A DNA stretch of 22,861 nucleotides. Source: Acidithiobacillus sulfuriphilus. GTDB taxonomy: Bacteria > Pseudomonadota > Gammaproteobacteria > Acidithiobacillales > Acidithiobacillaceae. Positions 16,401 through 22,861 of this stretch are shown here, in pieces (position 1 is the first letter of the stretch; the number at the start of each line of letters is the position of its first letter). The notes under the pieces are model-generated. The model did no database searches, had not been told where the DNA came from, and was given only the letters and a program-made list of their open reading frames with translations. Location: positions 1 through 22,861 of the forward strand of contig NZ_RIZI01000150.1 in NCBI RefSeq assembly GCF_003721225.1, written 5' to 3'. Both the position numbers and the translations under genes were made by a program.

Positions 16401-16475
16401 CGTTTCCCAAACCGGGAGACATCCTCGACAAAAAAACATCGTCCCAACCTTGCATCGCCCCCGATACTTGTGATG

Positions 16476-16739
16476 TCATGCGTAATGGTAACGGCAAGCG
16501 ATGATGATGAGGTCCTGGTCACTGGCGCGATACACCAGCCGGTGCGTGTCGTCGATGCGGCGCGACCAGTACCCCGAGAGATTTTCCCGGAGTGGTTCCG
16601 GCTTACCGATGCCGGAGAGCGGATTACGCAGGCAGTCGCGTACCAGCGCGTTGATGCGCCGGAGCGTCTTGCGATCCTGTACCTGCCAATATTCGTAGTC
16701 CTCCCATGCGGCCCGTGTCCAGACGATCCGGTCAGGCAT
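16476..16739 (-). CDS. yoeB: YoeB toxin (mRNA interferase)
   Basis: The 87-residue product has the full YoeB/RelE-type sequence: [40 protein letters not shown] and a terminal ACRYHY. The residues corresponding to E. coli YoeB Glu46, Arg65, His83 and Tyr84 are Glu48, Arg67, His85 and Tyr86, so the ribonuclease appears intact. It cleaves ribosome-bound mRNA in the A site. The ATG at 16739 overlaps the end of yefM by 8 bases, giving the usual antitoxin-toxin order and coupling. An open frame extends upstream but lies wholly inside yefM. Confidence 0.96.
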   Translation of the reverse strand: MPDRIVWTRAAWEDYEYWQVQDRKTLRRINALVRDCLRNPLSGIGKPEPLRENLSGYWSRRIDDTHRLVYRASDQDLIIIACRYHYA

Positions 16740-16986
16740 CTGCCAGGTCTCGGACCAACGTCTCCCCCGTTTGGTCCTGCGCCATGGATCGCGCCAAGTG
16801 CGCTGCATTGGCCGGCGTGCGCAAGAGGTGAACCGTCTCCATCAGGCTGTCGAAAAGATCCTGGGACAGCAAGACCGCATTAGCGGATCCGCGCCGGGTG
16901 ATGATGGTCACATCGGCATCCTCCACCGTCCTGTCGATAACGGTTTTCAGGTTGCCGCGTGCCTCTGAAAAGCTGATGATACGCAT
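16732..16986 (-). CDS. yefM: YefM antitoxin (Phd/YefM family)
   Basis: The 84-residue protein starts [19 protein letters not shown], the Phd/YefM N-terminal DNA-binding fold. [18 protein letters not shown] follows, then a C-terminal tail (about residues 50-84) that would bind YoeB. The ATG at 16986 has AAGGAG 6 bases upstream; longer in-frame starts are not supported and would run through the operator. It binds YoeB and, with it, represses the operon through the palindrome immediately upstream. Confidence 0.96.
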   Translation of the reverse strand: MRIISFSEARGNLKTVIDRTVEDADVTIITRRGSANAVLLSQDLFDSLMETVHLLRTPANAAHLARSMAQDQTGETLVRDLADA

Positions 16987-16998
16987 GGGCGACTCCTT

Positions 16999-17018
16999 TT
17001 GTACAATATACTGTACAA
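16999..17018. promoter_or_regulatory. YefM operator palindrome
   Basis: TTGTACA, 6 bases, TGTACAA form a perfect inverted repeat containing two TGTACA cores 12 bases apart. TGTACA is the known core recognised by YefM in E. coli. The palindrome lies between the -10 box and the Shine-Dalgarno of yefM, where bound repressor would block initiation. Confidence 0.88.
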
Positions 17019-17046
17019 GTATATGCGCCGGTCGGATGAAGGTCAA
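17018..17046 (-). promoter_or_regulatory. yefM-yoeB promoter
   Basis: On the minus strand TTGACC (complement of 17041-17046) and TATACT (complement of 17018-17023) are spaced by exactly 17 bases. The -10 abuts the TGTACA palindrome. Both hexamers match the sigma70 consensus at 5 of 6 positions. Confidence 0.8.
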
Positions 17047-17235
17047 TGGAGTGCCGTGGCTAGCTTGGCCGAGAAGCCATCGGCGCTGGCTTGGTCGTTG
17101 GAGCAAGGCGCTGCGGGAGATCCTCTGGTGAGGATGATGCCTCAGCAGATCCGGCAGTCTCCCGCCTTGCAGGGAATTTTTGCCAAGATGCGTTTGATCC
17201 GTTTCGTTGGATTCTTAAAACCCAAGAGGAGGAAT

Positions 17236-17664
17236 ATGAACGAGCAAGCAGCGGTATTTACCCTGGAGCGTATCTATCTCAAGGACTTCTCCTTTGAATC
17301 TCCCAACCCGCCGCGCAGTTTCAAGGCGACGGAATCGCCCAGCGTGGATGTTGCGGTGCAGACCACGAGCGCGTCCGCCGAAGGGATGGAGGGCGTCACG
17401 GAAGTCGTGGTGACGGTAGCGGTTCATGCGGAGGTCGGCGGTCGGCGCTATTTTGCCGTGGAAATCCAGCAGGCGGGACTATTCGTCATGAAAAATATCC
17501 CGGAAGGGAGTTTGCCTTTTCTCCTCCAGGTCCATTGCCCGAACATTCTCTATCCCTATGCCCGGGAGGCCGTCGCGGATATGGTGATTCGGGGAGGTTT
17601 TCAGCCCCTGCATCTGCATCCCGTCAACTTCCAAAACCTGGCGTCCCAGCGGGAGGATACGTGA
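17236..17664 (+). CDS. secB: Protein-export chaperone SecB
   Basis: The 142-residue product matches SecB over its whole length: FTLERIYLKDFSFESPNPP at the N-terminus, the beta-sheet core with AGLFVMKNIPE, the conserved LQVHCPNILYPYAREAVADMVIRGGFQPLHLHPVNF block, and a short tail. SecB holds precursors unfolded and passes them to SecA. A strong AGGAGG precedes the ATG closely. Genomes usually carry secB next to grxC/gpsA, so its place between two TA modules and near large exported proteins is unusual. It may be a dedicated or second copy. SecB-like chaperones also occur in TAC systems, but this one is on the opposite strand to both flanking TA pairs and lacks an obvious HigBA partner. Confidence 0.95.
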   Translation: MNEQAAVFTLERIYLKDFSFESPNPPRSFKATESPSVDVAVQTTSASAEGMEGVTEVVVTVAVHAEVGGRRYFAVEIQQAGLFVMKNIPEGSLPFLLQVHCPNILYPYAREAVADMVIRGGFQPLHLHPVNFQNLASQREDT

Positions 17665-17845
17665 TAGGGTCCGTTGGGCCATTCACCCAGGTTGCCGCGC
17701 GGCGGAAAAATGGCGCCGATGACCCCTGCCCAACCAACTCCGTGGAAACAGCCATAACAATGGCAGGGAAAAACGGCTATGTGCAAAAACTGGTTGGAGA
17801 CCAGCGGCTTTGGAGGCTTGCTTTCATGGTGATGGTTCTCCCTCG

Positions 17846-18124
17846 TTAGGACTTCACCACGGGGGTGAAATCTGACCACTGCTCGATGCGGAAGGCGCGA
17901 ACGTCGCGCACGGACTTCGGGAACCATGCCCTGGCTCGCAGCGCCTGGATGGCGAGGAACAGGTTCGCCATGTCCTCGTTCTCCGTCACGTATAAGCTGC
18001 CCTGAACGCGCCGAAAGCCGTGTTCAGCGAGCACTGCGCCAATTTCGGTGTACGCCTGCGTCACGCCCTTGGGATGGTGTTGCTCGGTGTCGGCCACCAC
18101 CAGATCGAAAGCCACTGCGTACAT
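17846..18124 (-). CDS. vapD: VapD-family endoribonuclease toxin
   Basis: The 92-residue product fits virulence-associated protein D: MYAVAFDLVV with the N-terminal aspartate of the Cas2-like ferredoxin fold, HGFRRVQGSLYVT in the middle, and SVRDVRAFRIEQWSDFTPVV at the C-terminus. VapD proteins are small Cas2-related ribonucleases, and some act as TA toxins with an antitoxin called VapX. The start ATG overlaps the stop of the upstream small gene as TGATG, which supports a two-gene module. No CRISPR repeats are nearby, so this is not Cas2. Confidence 0.9.
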   Translation of the reverse strand: MYAVAFDLVVADTEQHHPKGVTQAYTEIGAVLAEHGFRRVQGSLYVTENEDMANLFLAIQALRARAWFPKSVRDVRAFRIEQWSDFTPVVKS

Positions 18125-18324
18125 CAGTGCGCCTCCGGATCGTCAGACAGGTGCGTCAGGCGGTACTCGGCCTTCTCGCCTGTCTCAACCATCGTGACCT
18201 CAACCATCCAGTCGCCATCGTCCAGTTGGCGAAGGGCATGGCCTACCTCGTACTTCGGCCCGAAAGGCCCGAAGCTCTTGATCTTGCCGACCGGGACGGT
18301 CGGCGGCGCAACGACAGCGTGCAT
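18124..18324 (-). CDS. Small VapX-like (DUF5397-type) antitoxin candidate
   Basis: The 66-residue protein has the core GKIKSFGPFGPKYEVGHALRQL followed by DWMVEVTMVETGEKAEYRL. From memory this resembles DUF5397 proteins found upstream of vapD, so antitoxin is the natural reading. The ATG at 18324 has GGGAGA about 6 bases upstream. Its stop overlaps the vapD start by one base. The assignment depends mainly on context and partial recollection of the family; the coupling itself is directly visible. Confidence 0.78.
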   Translation of the reverse strand: MHAVVAPPTVPVGKIKSFGPFGPKYEVGHALRQLDDGDWMVEVTMVETGEKAEYRLTHLSDDPEAH

Positions 18325-18633
18325 GGCAGTTCTCCCCCAATGAAATTCAGTTTAATGATAACCGACAGTGCCACAGAGAAAACATCTAAATCCGGTTTTA
18401 CGCCAAGCCATTCTCCAACCGGTTTTTGACCAAAAAGGCGTAGCGGCAGGGCGCGGCTTGCCAACCAGTCCTTGCACACGACAGGCATTCCCCCCATTGC
18501 CCTCCCATGAGCCCAGTTCAACCACTTTTTGCATATAGCCGGAAACCCAAGCCCATCAGAAAAGATGTTGGACGATGAAAGCACCCATGCCGGGTGGCGC
18601 CCATGAGAATGATGTCTTATACTGACTGGACTA
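18325..18633. other. Intergenic region between divergent TA modules
   Basis: This 309-base spacer is clearly less GC-rich than the surrounding genes. It should contain the divergent promoters of the VapX-like/vapD and Xre/RES pairs. The only element I can point to is a TATACT (18618-18623) before the Xre gene, without a good -35. Open frames crossing it on both strands match nothing I recognise; a decayed gene is possible. Confidence 0.5.
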
Positions 18634-19077
18634 ATGACCAGCAACGAGATACCTCGCATGGGGACCCTGCATTCTTCCGCGTTAATGGAAACATCGGCGC
18701 ATAGCCGGCTCGATATCGCCGAGCGCATTGAGGCCGGATTGTCCTTCTCCGCTGTTGTGGAAACCAAACGAGAGTTGGGTCTTACCGACCAGGATCTGGC
18801 TGATGTGCTTGATGTCAGCACGAAAACCCTCCAGCGCATCGGTAGCCGGCCTGACGCCCGCCTCTCCTTGACCGTCGGCGACCGGCTCTACCGGCTATCC
18901 CGGGTAGCGTCCTTCGCGGTCGAGGTCTTCGGTGACCGGCAGCGGGCCCGGGAATGGCTGCGGGAGCCGCAGTTCGGGCTGGGCATGCGGGCGCCGCTAC
19001 ACCTCCTGCGCACCGACGCCGGGACACAGGAGGTCTGGGACCTGTTGGGGCGCATCCAGTACGGCGTCTATTCCTGA
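18634..19077 (+). CDS. Xre/MbcA/ParS-type antitoxin
   Basis: The 147-residue protein has a central helix-turn-helix-like region (FSAVVETKRELGLTDQDLADVLDVSTKTLQR, about residues 38-70). The C-terminal domain (RLSLTVGDRLYRLSRVASFAVEVFGDRQRAREWLREPQFGLG, about 77-118) is typical of the Xre/MbcA/ParS toxin-binding antitoxin family. It neutralises the RES-domain toxin encoded directly downstream and probably represses the operon. The start is uncertain: ATGs at 18634, 18658 and 18685 are all in frame and none has a strong Shine-Dalgarno. If the TATACT at 18618 is the -10, the ATG at 18658 would be favoured. The stop overlaps the toxin start as TGATG. Confidence 0.92.
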   Translation: MTSNEIPRMGTLHSSALMETSAHSRLDIAERIEAGLSFSAVVETKRELGLTDQDLADVLDVSTKTLQRIGSRPDARLSLTVGDRLYRLSRVASFAVEVFGDRQRAREWLREPQFGLGMRAPLHLLRTDAGTQEVWDLLGRIQYGVYS

Positions 19078-19574
19078 TGCCGCAAACCCTGTGGCGGCTT
19101 GCACCCGCCAGCCATGCGGACACGGCGTTCACCGGCCAAGGGGCGGAGCGCTTCGGCGGCAGATGGAACGAGACCGGCACGGCCATGGTGTACTTGAGCG
19201 AAACGCTTTCGCTGGCGGTCCTGGAAATCGTAGTGCATCTGCGCGTCCAGGACTTCCGCCGGGACTTCGTCTGCTTCCGGGTGGAAGTGCCGGATACCTT
19301 GCTACCGATTCCCGATCCGTCCTGGAAAGCGCCCGAGGACTGGCGCGCGGAACCGCCCGTGCGCGCCACCAAGGAACTCGGCACGGCTTGGGCACGTGCT
19401 GGCGCCTCCGCGCTGTTGCGCGTACCGTCAGCGGTGGTGCCCAGTGAATGCAATGTGCTGCTGAATCCCCGGCACGCGGATTTTTCCCGGTTGCGCATTC
19501 ATCCACCAGAGCGATTTCATCTGGATAACCGGCTACTGCCGCCAGCCAGAGACCGTTCGCACGGTGATGGCTGA
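19077..19574 (+). CDS. RES-domain toxin (NAD+-targeting)
   Basis: The 165-residue RES-domain protein shows LWRLAPASHADTAFTGQGAERFGGRWNETG (5-34), MVYLSETLSLAVLE (37-50) with the conserved Tyr and Glu, and the later WARAGASALLRVPSAVVPSECNVLLNP. Arg29, Tyr39 and Glu50 correspond to the conserved RES polar residues. Characterised relatives deplete NAD+ or ADP-ribosylate a metabolic enzyme, causing growth arrest. It is coupled to the Xre antitoxin by a TGATG overlap. The length is normal and the motifs are intact. It converges with the adhesin-like gene at 19782, with a terminator hairpin in the gap. Confidence 0.93.
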   Translation: MPQTLWRLAPASHADTAFTGQGAERFGGRWNETGTAMVYLSETLSLAVLEIVVHLRVQDFRRDFVCFRVEVPDTLLPIPDPSWKAPEDWRAEPPVRATKELGTAWARAGASALLRVPSAVVPSECNVLLNPRHADFSRLRIHPPERFHLDNRLLPPARDRSHGDG

Positions 19575-19672
19575 GGCCGTCGCTACGGGGCTACTCACGA
19601 AATCGGCTTGCCTGGATACCGAGAGCCGCGGTTTGTCGGCGTGAAACGACTCCGGGGAGATTTCTTCTTCAC

Positions 19673-19710
19673 AAACAAAATCCCCCGAAGAGAAATATCC
19701 TCGGGGGATT
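19673..19710 (-). terminator. Rho-independent terminator of adhesin-like paralogue 2
   Basis: A perfect 10-bp stem (AATCCCCCGA at 19679-19688 with TCGGGGGATT at 19701-19710) and a 12-base loop is followed, reading the minus strand, by TTGTTT. It lies about 70 bases beyond the stop of the minus-strand gene. On the plus strand there is no T-tract, so it serves mainly the minus strand. Confidence 0.85.
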
Positions 19711-19781
19711 GAACAACGATTTGATTATATTACGTTTATTGATTCTCTTGGCGAAAACCCCGCCTTTTCCCTTCCTGCCGC

Positions 19782-22226
19782 TCAGTACAGATTCAGGAAG
19801 GTCTGGAACTGCTGTAGCTGCCCGTTGGCGTTGGTGAAGGTGTCCGTGGGCACCAGCTCCAGGCCGTAGGGGTAGGTGGCCGATACCGGCACCGAGCGCA
19901 TGAAGTACACCGTGGGCATGCCATCCGTCACATAGGTGTTGCCGCTATTCCCGTTGATGACGGCGTTGGGAAAGCCCAGGCCGTTGTAGGGCGCCGCGAA
20001 GACCACGCCGGCGTTGCCGTTGGTGTAGAGCACGTTGGCCCAGTAGTTGATGGTCGGCGCGATGAGGAAGACACCGGCCCGGCCCACCTGTGCCATCGGG
20101 CTATAGGCGTTGGCGATGACCACCGGCGCCGTCGTGCTGCCCACCGTCACGCTCTGCTGACTTTGCAGATACACCAGCCCCGGGAACTGGAAAAGCCCAA
20201 AGGTCGTGTTGGGTACGGCGATGCTGGTGTAATTGTTCGGACCCGTACCGGCGTCCACCTGCAGGGTACCGCTGGCCTGCACATAGAGGATGCTGTTGAT
20301 GTTGGCCGGCTGGGCGCCCGAGAAGCCGATGGCCACGGTATTCCCGCTATTGATGACGCCGTTGCCGGTCAGGTTGAGATTGATGCCCTGGGCGCTGCTC
20401 CCGTCGGCGTTCACCGTGATGTTCATGGTGCCCGTCGTACCGGCCTGCAGGTGGAAGCCGTTCAGGGCGATCACCCCGGAGGTGATGTTGTTCACCGACC
20501 CCTGGAGGTTGGCGAAGGTGAGGTTGTTGGTGGTGATGGTCCCCGCGCCGCTCACGTCGCCCGTGGGGGAGTTGGTGCTCCCGAAGACCACGCTGGTGAC
20601 ACCGTCGATCGTTCCATTGATGCCGAAATTGCTCAGGGCCGGCCCGCTGGTCCCCATGTTGACGGCGTTGGCGGTGATGCTGCCCGTGGCGGCGAGGTTC
20701 AACTGCGCGCTGCCTGGTTCGATGCTGGCGTAGCTGAAGGTGCTGCTGGCGCCGGTGGCGGACAGGGGCTGGGTGATGTCCACCTGATTGCCGTAGAGCG
20801 AAATGCTGGAACTGGTCCCGGTGACGCTGACGGGCGTGTAGATCCCCAGCGTGTAGGCCCCGAAGGCCGCGATGACCAGGTTGCCGCTCAGGGACGAAAC
20901 GCTCCCGGCCAGGGTGACGCCGTTGCTGGAGCTGTCAATGTAGAGACTGCCGCTGACACTGCCGCTGACGTTGAGGGTGGCGCCGTAGTCGTTCTGGAAG
21001 CCTTCCACGAAGAACACCTGACCCAGGGACGATCCGGTGGCGTTGACGGTGCCGAGGTTGGTGAAGTTGCCCGTGGGCGCCGCGCTGCTGGTGTTGCCGT
21101 AGAGGGTCTGGAGGCTCGGCGTCAAACCGCTGGGAATGTAGGTCGACGTGGCGAAGGTGTTGAAGCCCAGGACGCCGTAGCTCTGGCCCGCCGCCGCGCT
21201 GACGTTCAGCGTCCCGGTGCTGGCATTGGCGAAGGTGCCGTTGATCCAGTTGATCTGGCCCTGGGTCACGGTGAGGACCCCGGTATTGACGATGTCGCCG
21301 TCCACGATGGCGCTGAGGTTGGTGAAGGGGGCAAGGGTAGTCCCCAGGCTGACGGCCACGGTGGTCAGGGCGTCGGTGTAGTAGCCGGGCACGGAACTGT
21401 TGTCATTGGGCGTCAGAATGCCGGTGGTGACGTTGGCGTTGGCGCCGATGCCGCCGTCCACGATGAGGGGAACGGTGGAGGACGCGGCGGAGGCGATGTT
21501 GACGCTGCCGTAGCCCGCCACGAGCAGGAAGCCGCCGACGCTGCCCAGACTCGCTCCGGACTGGATGGCGACGCCGACATTGGCGATGTTGTTGCCGCCC
21601 TGGAAATTGATGGGCACGGAACCGCTGGCGAAGCTCTGGGCGAAGCCCAGGCTGGTGGCGGCGGGGTCGTTGAGCAGGGCGAGGCCGTTGGGGGCGTTGA
21701 TGACCGCCGTCGAGCCGACGACGATGCCGTTGGGGTTGGCGACCCAGAGGCTGCCGGGTCCGGCGGTGGTGCCGCCGGTGTAGACGAGCTGGCCGTACAA
21801 CTGCGACGGATTGCCCGAGGCGTCGATGTTGAGGACGCTCAACTGGATGGGCGTGGCACCGGGTCCGGTGGCGTTGTTGGCGATGGTCACCGAGGCCTGA
21901 TTACCGATATTGAAGCCGGGCGTGCCGCTGGAATTCAGGGTGGAGGCGCTGGAACCGCCCCACTGCAGGACCACCGCCGGGGTGGCGGCCGCACCGCTGA
22001 TGGTGATGGTTTCGCCGGAGGTGTAAGTGGGTCCCGGAAGGGCACCCGTGGTGACCGTGACGGTGGTCCCGCCGCTATAGATGACATTGCCCTGGCCGGG
22101 TACCTGGCCAGGGGACGGAGCGGCGAAAGCCGGGGCCGCCGCAAGAGTGGCGAGCACCGCACCGATGGATACGACCAGGGTGCGGCGACGGAATTGCTGG
22201 CATTGGTCGGTTCTGTACATGGACAT
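19782..22226 (-). CDS. Exported adhesin-like protein with filamentous-haemagglutinin-type N-terminus (paralogue 2)
   Basis: The ATG at 22226 is preferred to one at 22259 because GGAAGG lies 6 bases upstream. The product has 814 residues, with a signal peptide ending at AAPAFA (cleavage near 35). The TPS-like domain shows GFNIG (104-108), NPSQLYGQL (139-147) and VANPNGIVVGS (162-172), a classic NPNGI motif. The rest is a Ser/Thr/Asn/Gly-rich series of irregular beta-helix-type repeats with about twenty NX(S/T) sequons, few Lys and only a single Cys, in the signal peptide. The C-terminal 130 residues are about three-quarters identical to the partial paralogue upstream and more distantly like the protein at 5552-7966, ending QTFLNLY. 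Likely exported via Sec and displayed or released; the outer-membrane route is unknown. A weak promoter-like pair (TTGTTT, 16 bases, TATGGT) lies between the preceding terminator and the start. Confidence 0.88.
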   Translation of the reverse strand: MSMYRTDQCQQFRRRTLVVSIGAVLATLAAAPAFAAPSPGQVPGQGNVIYSGGTTVTVTTGALPGPTYTSGETITISGAAATPAVVLQWGGSSASTLNSSGTPGFNIGNQASVTIANNATGPGATPIQLSVLNIDASGNPSQLYGQLVYTGGTTAGPGSLWVANPNGIVVGSTAVINAPNGLALLNDPAATSLGFAQSFASGSVPINFQGGNNIANVGVAIQSGASLGSVGGFLLVAGYGSVNIASAASSTVPLIVDGGIGANANVTTGILTPNDNSSVPGYYTDALTTVAVSLGTTLAPFTNLSAIVDGDIVNTGVLTVTQGQINWINGTFANASTGTLNVSAAAGQSYGVLGFNTFATSTYIPSGLTPSLQTLYGNTSSAAPTGNFTNLGTVNATGSSLGQVFFVEGFQNDYGATLNVSGSVSGSLYIDSSSNGVTLAGSVSSLSGNLVIAAFGAYTLGIYTPVSVTGTSSSISLYGNQVDITQPLSATGASSTFSYASIEPGSAQLNLAATGSITANAVNMGTSGPALSNFGINGTIDGVTSVVFGSTNSPTGDVSGAGTITTNNLTFANLQGSVNNITSGVIALNGFHLQAGTTGTMNITVNADGSSAQGINLNLTGNGVINSGNTVAIGFSGAQPANINSILYVQASGTLQVDAGTGPNNYTSIAVPNTTFGLFQFPGLVYLQSQQSVTVGSTTAPVVIANAYSPMAQVGRAGVFLIAPTINYWANVLYTNGNAGVVFAAPYNGLGFPNAVINGNSGNTYVTDGMPTVYFMRSVPVSATYPYGLELVPTDTFTNANGQLQQFQTFLNLY

Positions 22227-22280
22227 GATCTCCCTTCCTGTAAAGGCTCTTTCTACCATATCGGCGCCTCGCGTGGAAAC

Positions 22281-22308
22281 AAAAGGGGGCAGGAAACATC
22301 CTGCCCCC
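22281..22308 (-). terminator. Rho-independent terminator of adhesin-like paralogue 3
   Basis: A perfect 10-bp stem (GGGGGCAGGA with TCCTGCCCCC) and a 4-base loop is followed on the minus strand by TTTTGTTT. It lies about 30 bases after the stop of the partial paralogue, so the two tandem adhesin-like genes are probably separate transcription units. Confidence 0.92.
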
Positions 22309-22338
22309 GAACGCCTTGCCTAACCCGCGCCCAATCTC

Positions 22339-22861
22339 TTAGTAGAGATTGAGGAAGGTCTGGAACTGCTGCTGGTTGCCGTTGGCGTTGGTGAAGGTGT
22401 CCGTGGGCACCAGTTCCAGGCCGTAGGGATAGGTCGTCGTTGTCGGCACTGTCCGCAGGAAGTCGATCTGCGGCATCAGGTTCGTCGTGGACGACAAGGT
22501 CCCGTTGATGACGGCGTTGGGGAAGCCCAGGCCGTTGTAGGGCGCCGCGAAGACCACACCGGCGTTGCCGTTGGTGTAGAGGACGTTGGCGTAGTAGTTG
22601 ATGGTCGGCGCGATCAGGAAGACCCCGGCCCGGCCGAAGGGGGCGTTGGGACTATAGGCGTTGGCGATCACCACCGGCGTCGTCTGGCTGCCCACGTCCA
22701 GGGTGGTCCCGCTCTGCAGGTACACGAGGCCCGGGAACTGGAAGAGCCCGTAGGTCGTGTTCGGGACCGCGATGCCGCCGTAGTTGTTGGGGGCGGTGGG
22801 ATCCGTGGCGGTGATGCTGCCGCTGGCCTGGACGTAGAGGATGCTGCCGGCGTTGCTGGGA
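22339..22861 (-). CDS. Adhesin-like paralogue 3, C-terminal part (5' end beyond window)
   Basis: The frame is open from the window's right edge to TAA at 22339, giving about 173 C-terminal residues. It aligns without gaps over most of its length with the end of paralogue 2: SILYVQASG, AVPNTT, GLFQFPGLVYLQS, VVIANAYSP, GRAGVFLIAPTIN, YTNGNAGVVFAAPYNGLGF, LELVPTDTFTNANG and the terminal QTFLNLY. The DNA is also close: 22523-22557 is identical to 19972-20006. Its N-terminus, and so its signal peptide and TPS-like domain, is not visible and is inferred by homology. It may belong to a longer tandem array of such genes extending to the right. Confidence 0.88.
   Translation of the reverse strand, partial: PSNAGSILYVQASGSITATDPTAPNNYGGIAVPNTTYGLFQFPGLVYLQSGTTLDVGSQTTPVVIANAYSPNAPFGRAGVFLIAPTINYYANVLYTNGNAGVVFAAPYNGLGFPNAVINGTLSSTTNLMPQIDFLRTVPTTTTYPYGLELVPTDTFTNANGNQQQFQTFLNLY

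Noticed and set aside
16732..17664. A YefM-YoeB-SecB toxin-antitoxin-chaperone operon
   Set aside because: secB is on the opposite strand and divergent from yefM, and the encoded protein is an ordinary full-length SecB. Functional linkage is left only as a question.
17846..18124. Cas2 and a CRISPR locus
   Set aside because: The gene is Cas2-like in fold only; its sequence is VapD, it is coupled to a small antitoxin-like gene, and no direct-repeat array or other cas gene is present.
20163..22352. 729-codon plus-strand open frame
   Set aside because: Antisense of adhesin-like paralogue 2, Gly/Val/Asp-rich shadow like the one opposite paralogue 1.

Overview
The window is GC-rich, densely coded chromosomal DNA from a Gram-negative bacterium. 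It is most likely a beta- or gammaproteobacterium: it carries a SecB chaperone, exported proteins with filamentous-haemagglutinin-type N-termini, and proteobacterial toxin-antitoxin (TA) families. I cannot name the genus. There are no rRNA, tRNA, CRISPR or transposase genes, and nothing for core metabolism; it reads as an accessory surface-glycoconjugate and secreted-protein island interleaved with TA modules.

Layout. (1) 1-4572, minus strand: a tight operon of three genes. From its promoter side these are a TPR/GT41 (SPINDLY/O-GlcNAc transferase-like) glycosyltransferase, a GT4 glycosyltransferase, and a sulfotransferase-coiled coil-GT2 fusion cut by the window start. (2) 4844-5281, minus: a small exported DUF3617-like protein. 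(3) 5552-7966, plus: an 804-aa exported adhesin-like protein with a strong terminator. (4) 8180-10648, plus: a second TPR/GT41 glycosyltransferase with a 102-bp repeat array. It converges on an HpcH/HpaI-type aldolase (10667-11488, minus). (5) 11639-12423, plus: a DUF1778/GNAT TA pair. (6) 12571-16400, plus: a TPR-only protein, a TPR-sulfotransferase fusion and a SAM methyltransferase with an N-terminal zinc ribbon. (7) 16476-19574: three more TA pairs (YefM-YoeB, a VapX-like/VapD pair, Xre/RES) with secB lying between the first two. (8) 19782-22861, minus: two tandem paralogues of the adhesin-like protein, the second cut by the window end, each followed by its own terminator.

Working model (inference): three exported, Asn/Ser/Thr/Gly-rich beta-helix-type proteins share the locus with two cytoplasmic GT41-type glycosyltransferases, other glycosyltransferases, two sulfotransferase domains, a methyltransferase and SecB. 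This recalls HMW1-type adhesins glycosylated in the cytoplasm by a GT41 enzyme before export. It is more elaborate, and no dedicated outer-membrane TpsB partner is visible. The four TA pairs from four different families suggest an acquired or selfishly stabilised island.
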